Assembly: GCA_963724195.1 (NCBI GenBank)
Contig: CAVRTQ010000021.1
Coordinates: forward strand, 295,473-359,472
From: Solirubrobacter sp963724195
GTDB lineage: Bacteria; Actinomycetota; Thermoleophilia; Solirubrobacterales; Solirubrobacteraceae
DNA: 64,000 nucleotides
Reading direction: 5' to 3'
The notes under the pieces are model-generated. The model ran no database searches. It was given only the letters and a program-made list of their open reading frames with translations, and was not told where the DNA came from. A program made the position numbers and the translations under genes. Below are positions 32,902 to 42,647 of this stretch, one piece after another. Positions within the stretch are counted from its first letter, which is position 1. Every line of letters begins with the position of its first letter.

Positions 32902-33955
32902 TGGGAAGCTCGGCGCTGATCGTCGTGCCGGCTCCGGGTGGCGAGACCACCCGGAGCCGGCCGCGCAGCGCCTCGACACGGTCACGCAGACCGACCAGGC
33001 CGGAGCCGTCGAAGGCGGCTCCGCCACGGCCGTCGTCGGCGATGGACAGCGCCAGCCGCGCGTCGGCGATACCCGCTGTCACGCGGATCACAGACGCCTC
33101 CGCGTGCTTGACGGCGTTGGTGATCGACTCGGCGATCACGTAGTAGGCGGCGACCTCGACCGCGTCGGGCAGCCGGCCCTCGACCACGTCGTACTCGACC
33201 GGCACCGGCGAGCGCGTGGCCAAGGCGCCCACGGCGGCGTACAGCCCGCGGGAGAGCGCGGCCGGATGCAGGCCACGCGCGAGCTCCCGCAGCTCCTCCA
33301 AGGCCAGCGCCAGCTCCTCGATGACCGGGTCGAGCTCGGGTGTGTCGAGCCGCTTGCGCAGCATCCCCAACGTCAGCCGGGCGGCCACGAGCCGCTGCTG
33401 CGCGCCGTCGTGCAGGTTGCGTTCGAGCCGCTTGCGCTCGGCGTCGGCCGTGCGCACGAGCCGCTCGCGCGACTCGAGCAACCGTTCCCGGGCGTCCGCG
33501 CTCGCGAGCGCCAACGACGCCAGCTGCGCGAACTCGGTCAGCCGCTCCTCGGCGTCCGCGGGCAGCCGCTCGCCGCCGAACGCCGCCAGCAGCAGCGCGC
33601 CCCACACCGCGTCCTCGACGACGACCGGCGTGGCCGCGCCCTCGCGCAGCCCGCGCATGTCCTCGCCGGTGCGCTCGTACTCGTCGAAGCGGGCGGGCAG
33701 CCCGGTGTTGCGCACCAGCGTCAGCGCGCCGCCCGCGCCGAGCGGGAACGACGTGCCGGCCGGGAACGCGTCGACCGCGCCCCAGCGCCCGGCGATCACC
33801 GCGCCCGCGTCGGTGAAGCGCACGACCGCCGCCGCGCTCACGCCGCACACGCCGGCGGCCTGCTCGGAGATCGCGCCGAACACCTCGTCCGGCGCCGCGC
33901 CGTGCGCGACGAGCACGGCGAGGTCGCGCAGCGCGGCGGCTATTCCCCGGGCCAC
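32891..33955 (-). CDS. Sensor histidine kinase (GAF-HisKA_3-HATPase), copy 1
   Basis: 354 aa from GTG 33955, overlapping the VOC stop. GAF-like domain (AISEQAAGVCGVSAAAVVRF to the DAVWGALLLAAFGG region), then NarL-type dimerisation with the phospho-acceptor in LERNLHDGAQQRLVAARLTL, and HATPase boxes ESITNAVKHAEAS and ADDGRGGA. There is no TM helix, so it is a cytoplasmic sensor of the NarX/DevS subgroup without a neighbouring response regulator. Its stop overlaps the convergent amidase by 11 nt. Intact in this copy. Confidence 0.88.
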   Translation of the reverse strand: MARGIAAALRDLAVLVAHGAAPDEVFGAISEQAAGVCGVSAAAVVRFTDAGAVIAGRWGAVDAFPAGTSFPLGAGGALTLVRNTGLPARFDEYERTGEDMRGLREGAATPVVVEDAVWGALLLAAFGGERLPADAEERLTEFAQLASLALASADARERLLESRERLVRTADAERKRLERNLHDGAQQRLVAARLTLGMLRKRLDTPELDPVIEELALALEELRELARGLHPAALSRGLYAAVGALATRSPVPVEYDVVEGRLPDAVEVAAYYVIAESITNAVKHAEASVIRVTAGIADARLALSIADDGRGGAAFDGSGLVGLRDRVEALRGRLRVVSPPGAGTTISAELPITG

Positions 33956-34311
33956 GGAGGGTGCGGCGGAGCCGACATGATCTCGACCCGGTGCCCGCCG
34001 GGGTCGCGCACGAACGTCCGCGGCGCGTCCCACGCGTTCGCGCCCTCGGTCAACTCGAATCCGGCGTCGGCCAAGGCGCGCAGCACGGCTTCGTAGTCGG
34101 GCGCGACGATCGCCACGTGCCCGCGGCGCGCCGGCAGGGACGGGTCGTCGGTCGGCGCGTAGTGGATCTGCGTGCCGTCGCGCTCGACCCACACGAACTC
34201 GTCGCGCAGCATCGGGGGCGGAACCATCTCGGTGAAGCCGAGCAGCGCCCAGAACGCGACGCAGGCCGGGACGGTGTCGGGCGCGACTTCGAGGGTGACG
34301 TGTTGCAGCAC
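33940..34311 (-). CDS. VOC (glyoxalase/bleomycin-resistance) family protein, copy 1
   Basis: 123 aa. LQHVTLEVAPDTVPACVAFW and FVRDPGGHRVEIM give the paired beta-alpha-beta units of one VOC module with metal-site candidates His (LQHVTLE), His (QIHYAP) and Glu (HRVEIM). The stop overlaps the kinase GTG. Substrate unknown. Confidence 0.82.
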   Translation of the reverse strand: MLQHVTLEVAPDTVPACVAFWALLGFTEMVPPPMLRDEFVWVERDGTQIHYAPTDDPSLPARRGHVAIVAPDYEAVLRALADAGFELTEGANAWDAPRTFVRDPGGHRVEIMSAPPHPPWPGE

Positions 34312-34399
34312 GATCCGCAGGCTACTCGCGCAGCGTGATCGGCAGTGGCGGCCGTCAGGGGAGAGGCCGCCAGCAGCGTGCTCGTCGTGCCTGAAACGA

Positions 34400-34864
34400 C
34401 TAACTGAACAGGAGCTTGGCCGCCTGCTCGGCTCGCTTGGAGGCCAAGTTCATGTTCTTGATCGCGCGCTTGGCCTTGGTGATCCCGGAGTTGCCACCGT
34501 TGCGCAGTGCCATGTTGAGGCCCTGCTGGAAGCGGCGCAGACCCGTGGTGTACAGGTCGAGCGCGTCCAGCAGCTTCTGCTTGGCCGACGCGACGGGCTC
34601 GGTCTCGGGCTGCTCGGCGGCGAGCGCGTCGCGCCACAGCTTCACCGACGCTCCTTGGCGCCCGGCGGCGGCCTTGGCCTTGCGCTTCTGGGCCTTCGTG
34701 CTCAGCTTCCGCGCGGCCTTGATGAAGCGCGCGTCCTCCTTCGCCTGGCGCTGCGCCTGCGTGGCCACCACGTCACGGATCGACTGATCACTGGCCTGCG
34801 CCCCCGGAGCGACCACGAACAACGATGCGAACAGCATCACACCGCACAGAGCAACCTTGCGCAT
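34400..34864 (-). CDS. Small secreted helical protein, copy 1
   Basis: 154 aa. Signal peptide MRKVALCGVMLFASLFVVAP ending AQA-SD. The mature part is helical, Lys/Ala-rich (AARKLSTKAQKRKAKAAAGR; NSGITKAKRAIKNMNLASKR) and basic, suggesting an exported or surface-associated polycation-binding protein. I do not recognise the family. Copy 2 at 39404 is nearly identical. Confidence 0.75.
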   Translation of the reverse strand: MRKVALCGVMLFASLFVVAPGAQASDQSIRDVVATQAQRQAKEDARFIKAARKLSTKAQKRKAKAAAGRQGASVKLWRDALAAEQPETEPVASAKQKLLDALDLYTTGLRRFQQGLNMALRNGGNSGITKAKRAIKNMNLASKRAEQAAKLLFS

Positions 34865-34917
34865 TGCTGAAATCCTCTCAGTAAATGAACCCGAAATGCC
34901 GAGTACCCGAGGATGGC

Positions 34918-35019
34918 TCAGCCGAACCTCGGCAGGACTTCCGGCGCCCACTGCGTGAAGAACGCGTCCTTGTCCGGGCCGACCTGCTGGACGTAGAGCT
35001 CGTCGACGCCGGCCACCTC
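34918..35019 (-). pseudogene. 3' fragment of LLM F420-type oxidoreductase at the duplication junction
   Basis: Reads GVDELYVQQVGPDKDAFFTQ and then WAPEVLPRFG before a stop, matching the last ~33 residues of the full gene at 39921. The remainder is absent because the duplicated unit ends inside this gene; this fixes the right-hand boundary of the unit. Confidence 0.85.
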
Positions 35020-35105
35020 AGACCTTCGTGACCGGCGGTCCATACAGCGGACCGGACGCGCTCGCCAGGATCGACGGCGGGTCCATTCGATAAGAGAGGG
35101 AACTC

Positions 35106-37903
35106 TTGCAACGCACTTTCAGCGCGCTGGCGGTCACCGGCGCGATGACGCTGGTCGCGGCTGCGCCCGCGGCGGCGGTGAACACGGTCACGACGGCCAA
35201 CGGCGCGAACTGGCAGATCCATGATGCGGCGCCGCCGATCCTGGACACCGGGTCGATCCGCGCGATCTCCGACAACGCGTTCTACGGCTTCGGTGGCATC
35301 CGGGTCAAGGTGTCCGGCATTCCGGCGAGCGATCCGACCGGGCGGCTCAACGGCGAGCTGATGCGCGGGTTCGGGCTCACGTACGACGGCGACGAGTCGT
35401 TCGCGACGACGACGCCGGTGCCGCTGGGCGGGGTGGCGATCAGTCGCACGATCAGGGTGTCCAAGCCGGGCAACTGGACGCGCTGGCTGGACACGTTCGC
35501 GAACACGACGGGTCGGACGATCACGGTGGACGTGACGTTCGGCGGGTCGCGCGGGCCAGAACACGACGAACAACCAGAGCCGGATCACGGGCACGTCGTC
35601 CGGGGACACGGCGATCGACAACGCGGACTCATGGGTCGCGATCCACTCGCCGAACGCGAGCGGGATGAGCACGCGCGGACCGTCCGCGGTGGTGATCGGG
35701 TCCACCACCGGCACGTCGAACTTCCAGCGCGACCCGTTCGGCGCGCCGCTGCCCACCACGGGGCTGGAGTCGAACTTCTACGGCTACCGCAACACGATCA
35801 CGCTGGCGCCCGGCCAGACGAAGTCGCTCCTGCGCTACGTGGTCGCGGGCCGCACCGAGACGTCCACCACGATCGGCGCGCAGAGCACCGTGGTCACGAC
35901 CAGCGCGACCGGCCTGGCGACCGCGCCCGACCTCGCCGGTCTCTCTGCCTCCGCACTGTGCACGGTCACGAACTTCACGCTCACGGGCCAGGACTGCGCG
36001 AACACGCCGCTCCCGGCGCTGCCGAGCGTCCCGCAGACGAGCCTCAAGACCACGGCGTCCGGCTACGACGTGGTCGACAAGTCGATCACGCAGATGGTGG
36101 CCGACATGGACTCCGGCCTGACGACCTCGCAGGCGATCACGCGCGCCTACCTGGACCGGATCGAGGCCTACGACAAGGGCCAGTTCGGCTTCCACGCCTT
36201 CATCACGGTGGCCAAGGACGCGATGGCGCAGGCCGCTGACGCCGACGCCAAGCGCGCCGCGGGCATCAAGGGCGACCTGCTCGGCGTGCCGGTCGTCGTG
36301 AAGGACCTCTACGACACCAAGGACATGCCGACCACGGACGGCAGCCTCGCGTTCGAAGGCTGGCAGCCCAAGCGCGACGCCTTCCAGGTGAAGCAGCTGC
36401 GCGAGGCGGGGGCGATCATCCTCGGCAAGGGCAACCTGTCCGAGTTCGCCAACTCCGGCTCCTACAGCGAGTCCGGCTACGGCATGGTGTGGAACGCGTT
36501 CAAGCCGTCGAAGACGTCGCTGGGCAGCTCCGGCGGCAGCGCGGTGGCCGTCGCGACCAGCCTCGCCGGCTTCGGCATGGGCAGCCAGACCGGCGTCTCG
36601 CTCTACGCGCCCTCCACCGGCGCCTCCCTGGTCACCCTCCGGGGCACGGACGGCATCGCGTCCGGCGCGGGCGTGATGCCGCTGACGTGGCTGCAGGACT
36701 TCGCGGGTCCGTTGGCGCGCACGACCTCCGACATCGCCCGGATCCTCAACGCCACCACCGGCACCGACCCGGACGACCTGTTCACGCTCCACAACAACGC
36801 GGGCGAGAAGCGGCCGGCCGACTACAAGACGGCGCTGGACAAGCACGCGCTGCAGGGCAAGCGGATCGGCTACCTGCCGGCCAACTTCACCGGCAGCCCG
36901 AGCTACGGCCAGTCCGACGGCACGATGGAGGCGGTCACCGCTCGCTTCGCCGACATCCAGGCCGCGGGCGCGACGATGGTGGAGATGAGCTCCGCCGCCC
37001 CGAGCGGCCCGAGCGTCGGCACGCTCACCGGCAACCGCACGGAGGAGGGCTGGCAGCAGTACTTCGACCTGCACGAGAACCCGCCGTACACGACGGCCGC
37101 GCGGCATCCTGAGCTCGCCGAAGGTGCTGCCGTACAACCGCCAGACGGTCGCCGAGCGCCCGCGCATGACGGCCGACGACATCCAGCGCGTGCTGGCCGG
37201 CCGCGACGAGTACAAGGCGCGGATCAAGACCTGGATGGACGCGAACAACGTCGACGCGGTCGTCTACCCGGGCTTCCGCTCGGACGTCTACGACAACGAC
37301 GGCGCCCAGACGCTGTCGAGCGACCGCAACAGCGGCGTGCTGACGTCGAACGTCGGCCTGCCGACGCTGGTCCTGCCGATCGGCGCCAACCCGCACGGCG
37401 ACCCGATCTCGATCCAGTTCGTCGGCCGCGCGTTCGACGACGCGAAGGTGCTCGGCTTCGGCCACGCGCTCGAGCAGCAGCTGGGCGGGGCGGGGCACAT
37501 CGCGCCGGTCACGGCGCCGAAGCTGGCGTTCGCGTCGGGCACGCCGGGCACCGTCGGCGGCACGGTCCCGGCCACGCTGAACCTGACGCTCGGCGCGCCG
37601 GCGACGTTCGGCGCGTTCACGCCCGGCATCGACAAGGAGTACACGGCGACGACGACCGCCGGCGTGATCTCCACGGCCGGTGACGCGACGCTCACCGTCT
37701 CCGAGCCGGGCCACCTGGTCAACGGGCCGTTCAGCCTCGCCGAGCCGCTGCGCGTGGAGCTGTCTCCCGCGACGTGGACCGGCCCGGTGTCGAACGCGTC
37801 CGTCGCGATCGCGTTCAAGCAGCTCGTCAAGCGGACGGACCCGCTCCGGACCGGCAGCTACAGCAAGACGCTCACCTTCACGCTGAGCACCACTAACCCG
37901 TAA
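35106..37903 (+). CDS. Secreted amidase with C-terminal beta domain, copy 2 (two single-base insertions)
   Basis: Same architecture as copy 1, 931 aa when corrected. Insertions near 35551 and 37100 break the frame. Amidase-signature residues are clear: GVPVVVKDLYDTKDMPTTDG, KTSLGSSGGSA and the cis-Ser region GVSLYAPSTGASL, where the usual GGSIR-type loop is altered. The C-terminal domain runs from GTVPATLNLTLGAPATFGAF to the terminal TGSYSKTLTFTLSTTNP. TTG start with GAGAGGGAA upstream and a signal peptide ending AAPAAA. Confidence 0.82.
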
Positions 37904-38958
37904 TCGGAAGTTCGGCGCTGACCGTCGTGCCGGCTCCGGGTGGGCTGACCACCCGGAGCCGGCCGCGCAGCGCCTCCACACGGTCACGCAGACCGACCAG
38001 GCCGGAGCCGTCGAACGCGGCTCCGCCACGGCCGTCGTCGGCGATGGACAGCGCCAGCCTGCTCGTCGGCGATACCCGCCGTCACGCGGATCACGGACGC
38101 CTCCGCGTGCTTGACGGCGTTGGTGATCGACTCGGCGATCACGTAGTAGGCGGCGACCTCGACCGCGTCGGGCAGCCGGCCCTCGACCACGTCGTACTCG
38201 ACCGGCACCGGCGAGCGCGTGGCCAAGGCGCCCACGGCGGCGTACAGCCCGCGGGAGAGCGCCGCCGGATGCAGGCCACGCGCGAGCTCCCGCAGCTCCT
38301 CCAAGGCCAGCGCCAGCTCCTCGATGACCGGGTCGAGCTCGGGTGTGTCGAGCCGCTTGCGCAGCATCCCCAACGTCAGCCGTGCGGCCACGAGCCGCTG
38401 CTGCGCGCCGTCGTGCAGGTTGCGTTCGAGCCGCTTGCGCTCGGCGTCGGCCGTGCGCACGAGCCGCTCGCGCGACTCGAGCAGCCGTTCCCGGGCGTCC
38501 GCGCTCGCGAGCGCCAACGACGCCAGCTGCGCGAACTCGGTCAGCCGCTCCTCGGCGTCCGCGGGCAGCCGCTCGCCGCCGAACGCCGCCAGCAGCAGCG
38601 CGCCCCACACCGCGTCCTCGACGACGACCGGCGTGGCCGCGCCCTCGCGCAGCCCGCGCATGTCCTCGCCCGTGCGCTCGTACTCGTCGAAGCGGGCGGG
38701 AAGCCCGGTGTTGCGCACCAGCGTCAGCGCGCCGCCGGCGCCGAGCGGGAACGAAGTTCCGGCCGGGAACGCGTCGACCGCGCCCCAGCGCCCGGCGACC
38801 ACCGCGCCCGCGTCGGTGAAGCGCACGACCGCCGCCGCGCTCACGCCGCACACGCCGGCGGCCTGCTCGGAGATCGCGCCGAACACCTCGTCCGGCGCCG
38901 CGCCGTGCGCGACGAGCACGGCGAGGTCGCGCAGCGCGGCGGCTATTCCCCGGGCCAC
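37893..38958 (-). CDS. Sensor histidine kinase (GAF-HisKA_3-HATPase), copy 2 (one insertion)
   Basis: Matches copy 1 nearly residue for residue, including LERNLHDGAQQRL and ESITNAVKHAEAS. One extra base near 38060 (TGCTCG against GCGCG in copy 1) shifts the frame just before the ADDGRGG box. Corrected, it equals copy 1 in length (354 aa). GTG 38958 overlaps the VOC stop. Confidence 0.82.
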
Positions 38959-39315
38959 GGAGGGTGCGGCGGAGCCGACATGATCTCGACCCGGTGCCCG
39001 CCGGGGTCGCGCACGAACGTCCGCGGCGCGTCCCACGCGTTCGCGCCCTCGGTCAACTCGAATCCGGCCTCGGCCAAGGCGCGCAGCACGGCCTCGTAGT
39101 CGGGCGCGACGATCGCCACGTGCCCGCGGCGCGCCGGCGGGGACGGGTCGTCGGTCGGCGCGTAGTGGATCTGCGTGCCGTCGCGCTCGACCCACACGAA
39201 CTCGTCGCGCAGCATCGGCGGCGGAACCATCTCGGTGAAGCCGAGCAGCGCCCAGAACGCGACGCAGGCCCGGACCGGTGTCGGGCGCGACTTCGAGGGT
39301 GACGTGTTGCAGCAC
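38943..39315 (-). CDS. VOC family protein, copy 2 (one insertion)
   Basis: Same as 33940-34311 apart from a few substitutions and one extra base near 39275 after MLQHVTLEVAPDT. From MVPPPMLRDEFVWVERDG onward the frame is intact. Confidence 0.78.
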
Positions 39316-39403
39316 GATCCGCAGGCTACTCGCGCAGCGTGATCGGTCAGTGGCGGCCGTCAGGGAGAGGCCGCCACCAGCGTGTTCGTCGTGCCTGAAG
39401 CGA

Positions 39404-39868
39404 CTAGCTGAACAGGAGCTTGGCCGCCTGCTCGGCTCGCTTGGAGGCCAAGTTCATGTTCTTGATCGCGCGCTTGGCCTTGGTGATCCCGGAGTTGCCG
39501 CCGTTGCGCAGTGCCATGTTCAGGCCCTGCTGGAAGCGGCGCAGACCCGTGGTGTAGAGGTCGAGCGCGTCCAGCAGCTTCTGCTTGGCCGACGCGACCG
39601 GCTCGGTCTCGGGCTGCTCGGCGGCGAGCGCGTCGCGCCACAGCTTCACCGACGCTCCTTGGCGCCCGGCGGCGGCCTTGGCCTTGCGCTTCTGGGCCTT
39701 CGTGCTCAGCTTCCGCGCGGCCTTGATGAAGCGCGCGTCCTCCTTCGCCTGGCGCTGCGCCTGCGTGGCCACCACGTCACGGATCGACTGATCACTGGCC
39801 TGCGCCGCCGGAGCGACCACGAACAACGATGCGAACAGCATCACACCGCACAGAGCAACCTTGCGCAT
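39404..39868 (-). CDS. Small secreted helical protein, copy 2
   Basis: 154 aa, differing from copy 1 at only about one residue (AAQAS for GAQAS at the signal-peptide cleavage site). Both copies are intact, so selection or recent duplication has preserved this gene. Confidence 0.75.
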   Translation of the reverse strand: MRKVALCGVMLFASLFVVAPAAQASDQSIRDVVATQAQRQAKEDARFIKAARKLSTKAQKRKAKAAAGRQGASVKLWRDALAAEQPETEPVASAKQKLLDALDLYTTGLRRFQQGLNMALRNGGNSGITKAKRAIKNMNLASKRAEQAAKLLFS

Positions 39869-39920
39869 TTCTTAAATCCTCTCAGTAAATGAACCCGAAA
39901 TCCGAGTACCCGAGGATGGC

Positions 39921-40864
39921 TCAGCTGAACCTCGGCAGGACTTCCGGCGCCCACTCCGTGAAGAACGCGTCCTTGTCCGGGCCGACCTGCTGGACGTAGA
40001 GCTCGTCGACGCCGGCCGCCTCGTACTGGCGCAGTGACTGTACGTGGGCGTCGATGTCGGGGCCGGTCGGCGTCTTGATCTGCTCAGCGGTGACGAGCTC
40101 GCACGCCTGCTCGAAATGCTTGGGCGTGGGGAGGATCTGCGCCAGCTCACCCGGCAGCCCCTCGTTCGGCCACAGGCGCAGGACCGTCTTGAGCGCCTCC
40201 TCCTGCGACGGGCCGTAACAGACCTTCGTCCCCGCGTGCACCGGGCCCTTGCCGCCCTGCTCGCGGTAGGAGTCGATCGCGTCCTTGTCCGGCGACATCG
40301 TCACGAACCCGTCGCCGATCCGCGCGGCCACGCTCGAGCGCCTTCGGCCCGAACGCGCTCACCAGCACCGGCGGCGGCTCGTCCGGGAAGGTCGTACACG
40401 CGCGCGTTCTCGACCGTGTAGTGGCGCCCGCGATGCGACTGCTGCCCGCCCTGCCAGAGCGTTCGCATCACCTCGACGGCCTCTTCGAGCAGCTCGAGCC
40501 GCACGTCCGCCTCAGGCCACTTGTCGCCGAGGACGTGCTCGTTGAGCGCCTCGCCCGAGCCGACGCCGAGGTTGAAGCCGCCGGGCAGCAGCACGGAGGA
40601 CGTCGCCGCGGCCTGGGCGATGATCGCCGGGTGGATGCGGATCGTCGGGCACGTCACGCCCGTGGTCACCCGCAGGTCGGTGACCTGGCTGATCGCGCCG
40701 ATCATCGACCACACGAACCCGCTGTGGCCCTGCTCGTCGTTCCACGGGTGGTAGTGGTCGGAGATCCACAGCGCGTGGAACCCGGCGTCGGTCGCCAGCT
40801 TGGCCTGCTTGACCAGGTCGCTCGGCGAGTTCTCCTCGCTCGAGAGGAAGTAGCCGATCTTCAT
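39921..40864 (-). CDS. LLM class F420-dependent oxidoreductase (two insertions)
   Basis: ~313 aa when corrected. Starts MKIGYFLSSEENSPSDLVKQ; TIM-barrel luciferase-like features include GFHALWISDHYHPWNDEQGH and the family segment PGGFNLGVGSGEALNEHVLG typical of TIGR03557/F420 G6PDH-like enzymes. Extra bases near 40393 and 40333 break the frame around RVYDLP and KALE. The SDHYHPW and SGEALNEH motifs match F420-dependent glucose-6-phosphate dehydrogenase relatives, though the substrate is unproven. It lies just downstream of udgX. Confidence 0.78.
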
Positions 40865-40875
40865 GCGTCCGGCCG

Positions 40876-41457
40876 CTACCCAGCGCGCCACTTCGCGCAG
40901 GTCCGCGACGAGGCCCTGGTACGCCTCCTGACGCGCGTCTGCGTCGCGCTGGCGCAGGATCGAGGACGGGTGCACGGTCGACCAGCACCACGTCGGCCAG
41001 GTCGGACTCGAGCGGCTTCCCGCGATCCTGCGTGACCTTCACGTGGCGGCCGACGAGCGCCTGCGCGGGACCGCCCGAGCGCACGAGCACCTTGGGCTTG
41101 ACCTCCGCCAGTTCGGCGTCAGCCACTGGCGACAGGCCTTGATGTGCTCGGCCTTGAGGCGCTCGTGGATCCGGCGCTTGCCGCGCTCGGAGTGGTTGAA
41201 GCGCTTGACCGCATTGGTCACGTAGACGAGCTTGCGATCGATGCCGGCTTCCTCGAGGGCCTTGTCGAGGATCGGCCAGCCGGACCGACGAACGGATGGC
41301 TCCTCGCGAGTCCTCGCGGTCACGCCCGGGCTGCTCGCCGACGAACATCACCTGCGAGCGAGCCGGAGCCCTCGCCGAACACGGCCCGCTCGGTGATCTC
41401 GTGGAGCCCGCAGGCGGTGCAGCCTTGGACGTCCTTGCGCAGTTGCGTGAGGCTCAT
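40876..41457 (-). CDS. udgX: UdgX-type uracil-DNA glycosylase (several frameshifts)
   Basis: In different frames, in order: LTQLRKDVQGCTACGLHEIT (FeS Cys), MFVGEQPGRDRED, WPILDKALEEAGIDRKLVYV, TNAVKRF, the UdgX-specific loop GKRRIHERLKAEHIKACRQW, ELAEVKPKVLV, HVKVTQDRGKPLESD and HPSSILRQRDADARQ. UdgX differs from other family-4 UDGs by the R-loop KRRIH, whose His forms a covalent bond with uracil-excised DNA. The breaks are mostly single insertions; the one near 41127 looks like a deletion. Total length (582 nt) is close to the family size (~200 aa). Confidence 0.75.
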
Positions 41458-41515
41458 GGCGATGCCGCGCCGTCCTGAGCGTGCAGACGAGGCAAGTGGC
41501 GTGCATCCACGGGCG

Positions 41516-41959
41516 CTACCCACGCTGCGGCGCCTTGAGCCGAGGCTCGGCGCCCGTGACCTCGATGCCCGTCTGCATCAGCTCGATCACGTGCCCGTCG
41601 GGGTCGGTGACGAACACGCGCTTGATCCCGTCCCCGCGCGCGAACACCTCGCCGGGCGGTGTCACGCCGGCCGCGGCGGCCCGTCGCAGCGCCGCGTCGA
41701 GGTCATCGACCACGAGCGCCAGGTGCGTCCCGTAGCCGATCACCACTTCCGCCTCGTCATAGCGCGGCGTCATCTCCCGCGCCCGTCCGGACTCCGTCTC
41801 CCCGATCAGGTGGATCTGCTGCTCGCCCACCTGCAGCCACGCGCCCGGCGTGTCGAACGTCGACGGCCGCGGCACCTGCTCGAGCCCGAGCGCGTCGACG
41901 TAGAACCGCACCGAACGCTCGACGTCAGTGACGAGGAGCCCACCATGGTCGATCCGCAT
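41516..41959 (-). CDS. VOC family protein
   Basis: 147 aa from ATG 41959. MRIDHGGLLVTDVERSVRFY, QQIHLIGE and FVTDPDGHVIELMQTG give one VOC module with metal-ligand candidates His5, His in QIHLIG and Glu in HVIELM. Typical of glyoxalase/dioxygenase-type VOC enzymes; substrate unknown. Intact. Confidence 0.82.
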   Translation of the reverse strand: MRIDHGGLLVTDVERSVRFYVDALGLEQVPRPSTFDTPGAWLQVGEQQIHLIGETESGRAREMTPRYDEAEVVIGYGTHLALVVDDLDAALRRAAAAGVTPPGEVFARGDGIKRVFVTDPDGHVIELMQTGIEVTGAEPRLKAPQRG

Positions 41960-41969
41960 GGCCGGGTAG

Positions 41970-42347
41970 TCAACCACCCGCGAATCCTCGAAGCATGGCC
42001 GCGATGGCATCGACGTCGCTGAGCCTGCCGGCAGCGACGGCGACGACGAACTCGTAGGCAGCATCGTCGTCCGGGTCGAGCGTCACACCGTTCTTCGCGA
42101 GGAACACGTACGTCGCGAGCCAGGCAAGGCGCTTGTTGCCGTCGACCAGCGGGTGGTTGCTCGCCAGTGAGTGCAGGAGAGCTGCCGCCTTGGCGAAGAG
42201 ATCCGGATAGGCGTCCTGCCCGAACACCGTCGCCGCAGGACGGTGGACGGCGGCCTCGAGCAACCCGACATCGCGGACGTAGACCGGTCCGCCGACAGCC
42301 TGCCGAGCGATGCGGAGCGCCTGCTCGACCGTGAGGTGACGGGTCAC
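41970..42347 (-). CDS. doc: Doc/Fic-fold toxin
   Basis: 125 aa from GTG 42347, overlapping the antitoxin stop (GTGA). Motif SNHPLVDGNKRLAWLATYVF corresponds to the Fic/Doc core HxFx(D/N)(G/A)N(K/R)R. Preceding PVYVRDVGLLEAAVHRPAAT is typical of Doc proteins. Doc toxins phosphorylate EF-Tu using the inverted Fic reaction; the length and DGNKR form fit chromosomal Doc homologues. Confidence 0.85.
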   Translation of the reverse strand: MTRHLTVEQALRIARQAVGGPVYVRDVGLLEAAVHRPAATVFGQDAYPDLFAKAAALLHSLASNHPLVDGNKRLAWLATYVFLAKNGVTLDPDDDAAYEFVVAVAAGRLSDVDAIAAMLRGFAGG

Positions 42348-42540
42348 TCGCCGAGCCGCCGCAACAGGTCGGCGAAACGCTCGGCGCCCTGCGCGGCCAA
42401 CTCGTCGGTCAACTCGTCGTCGGAGCACGCAGCAGGTACTCGTCAACGGCGTTCAACGCCACCTGCTGCATGCTGCGGCCTTCCTTCTCGGCTCGGACGA
42501 CGAAGTACCGCTGCTCATGAGCCGAGCGTGAGGCGTTCAT
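42344..42540 (-). CDS. Ribbon-helix-helix antitoxin of Doc (frameshifted)
   Basis: MNASRSAHEQRYFVVRAEKE then GRSMQQVALNAVDEYLLR resembles an RHH/Arc-type DNA-binding antitoxin. After YLLR one base appears missing near 42428; in the adjacent frame the sequence continues SDDELTDELAAQGAERFADL and LLRRLGE to a stop that overlaps the Doc start. Gene order antitoxin-toxin with overlap is standard for phd-doc-like modules. Confidence 0.7.
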
Positions 42541-42647
42541 CGGCCTCGCATTTCCGGTGCGTAGCGTCGGCCGGGCAATACCCTCTCGCCGCCGCGGACG
42601 GTTAGTTGGACTGGCGGGTCCATCGTCCGCGGCGGCGTCCCCTCCTT

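Larger units (their letters stand above)
30024..35019. repeat. Tandem duplication, copy 1 (~5.0 kb)
   Basis: Begins GACCGGCGGTCCATAC and ends at GGCCACCTC. Gene order amidase(+), sensor kinase(-), VOC(-), small secreted(-), 3' end of LLM gene(-) is repeated in 35030-40022. The copies differ by scattered substitutions and single-base indels. Confidence 0.9.
35030..40022. repeat. Tandem duplication, copy 2 (~5.0 kb)
   Basis: Second copy of 30024-35019, separated from it by 10 nt. The LLM gene at its right end is complete, so copy 2 contains the ancestral right flank. Confidence 0.9.

Noticed and set aside
30024..40022. Composite transposon explanation for the repeated unit
   Set aside because: No transposase, terminal inverted repeats or target duplications are visible; the copies are direct and adjacent, which fits unequal recombination.
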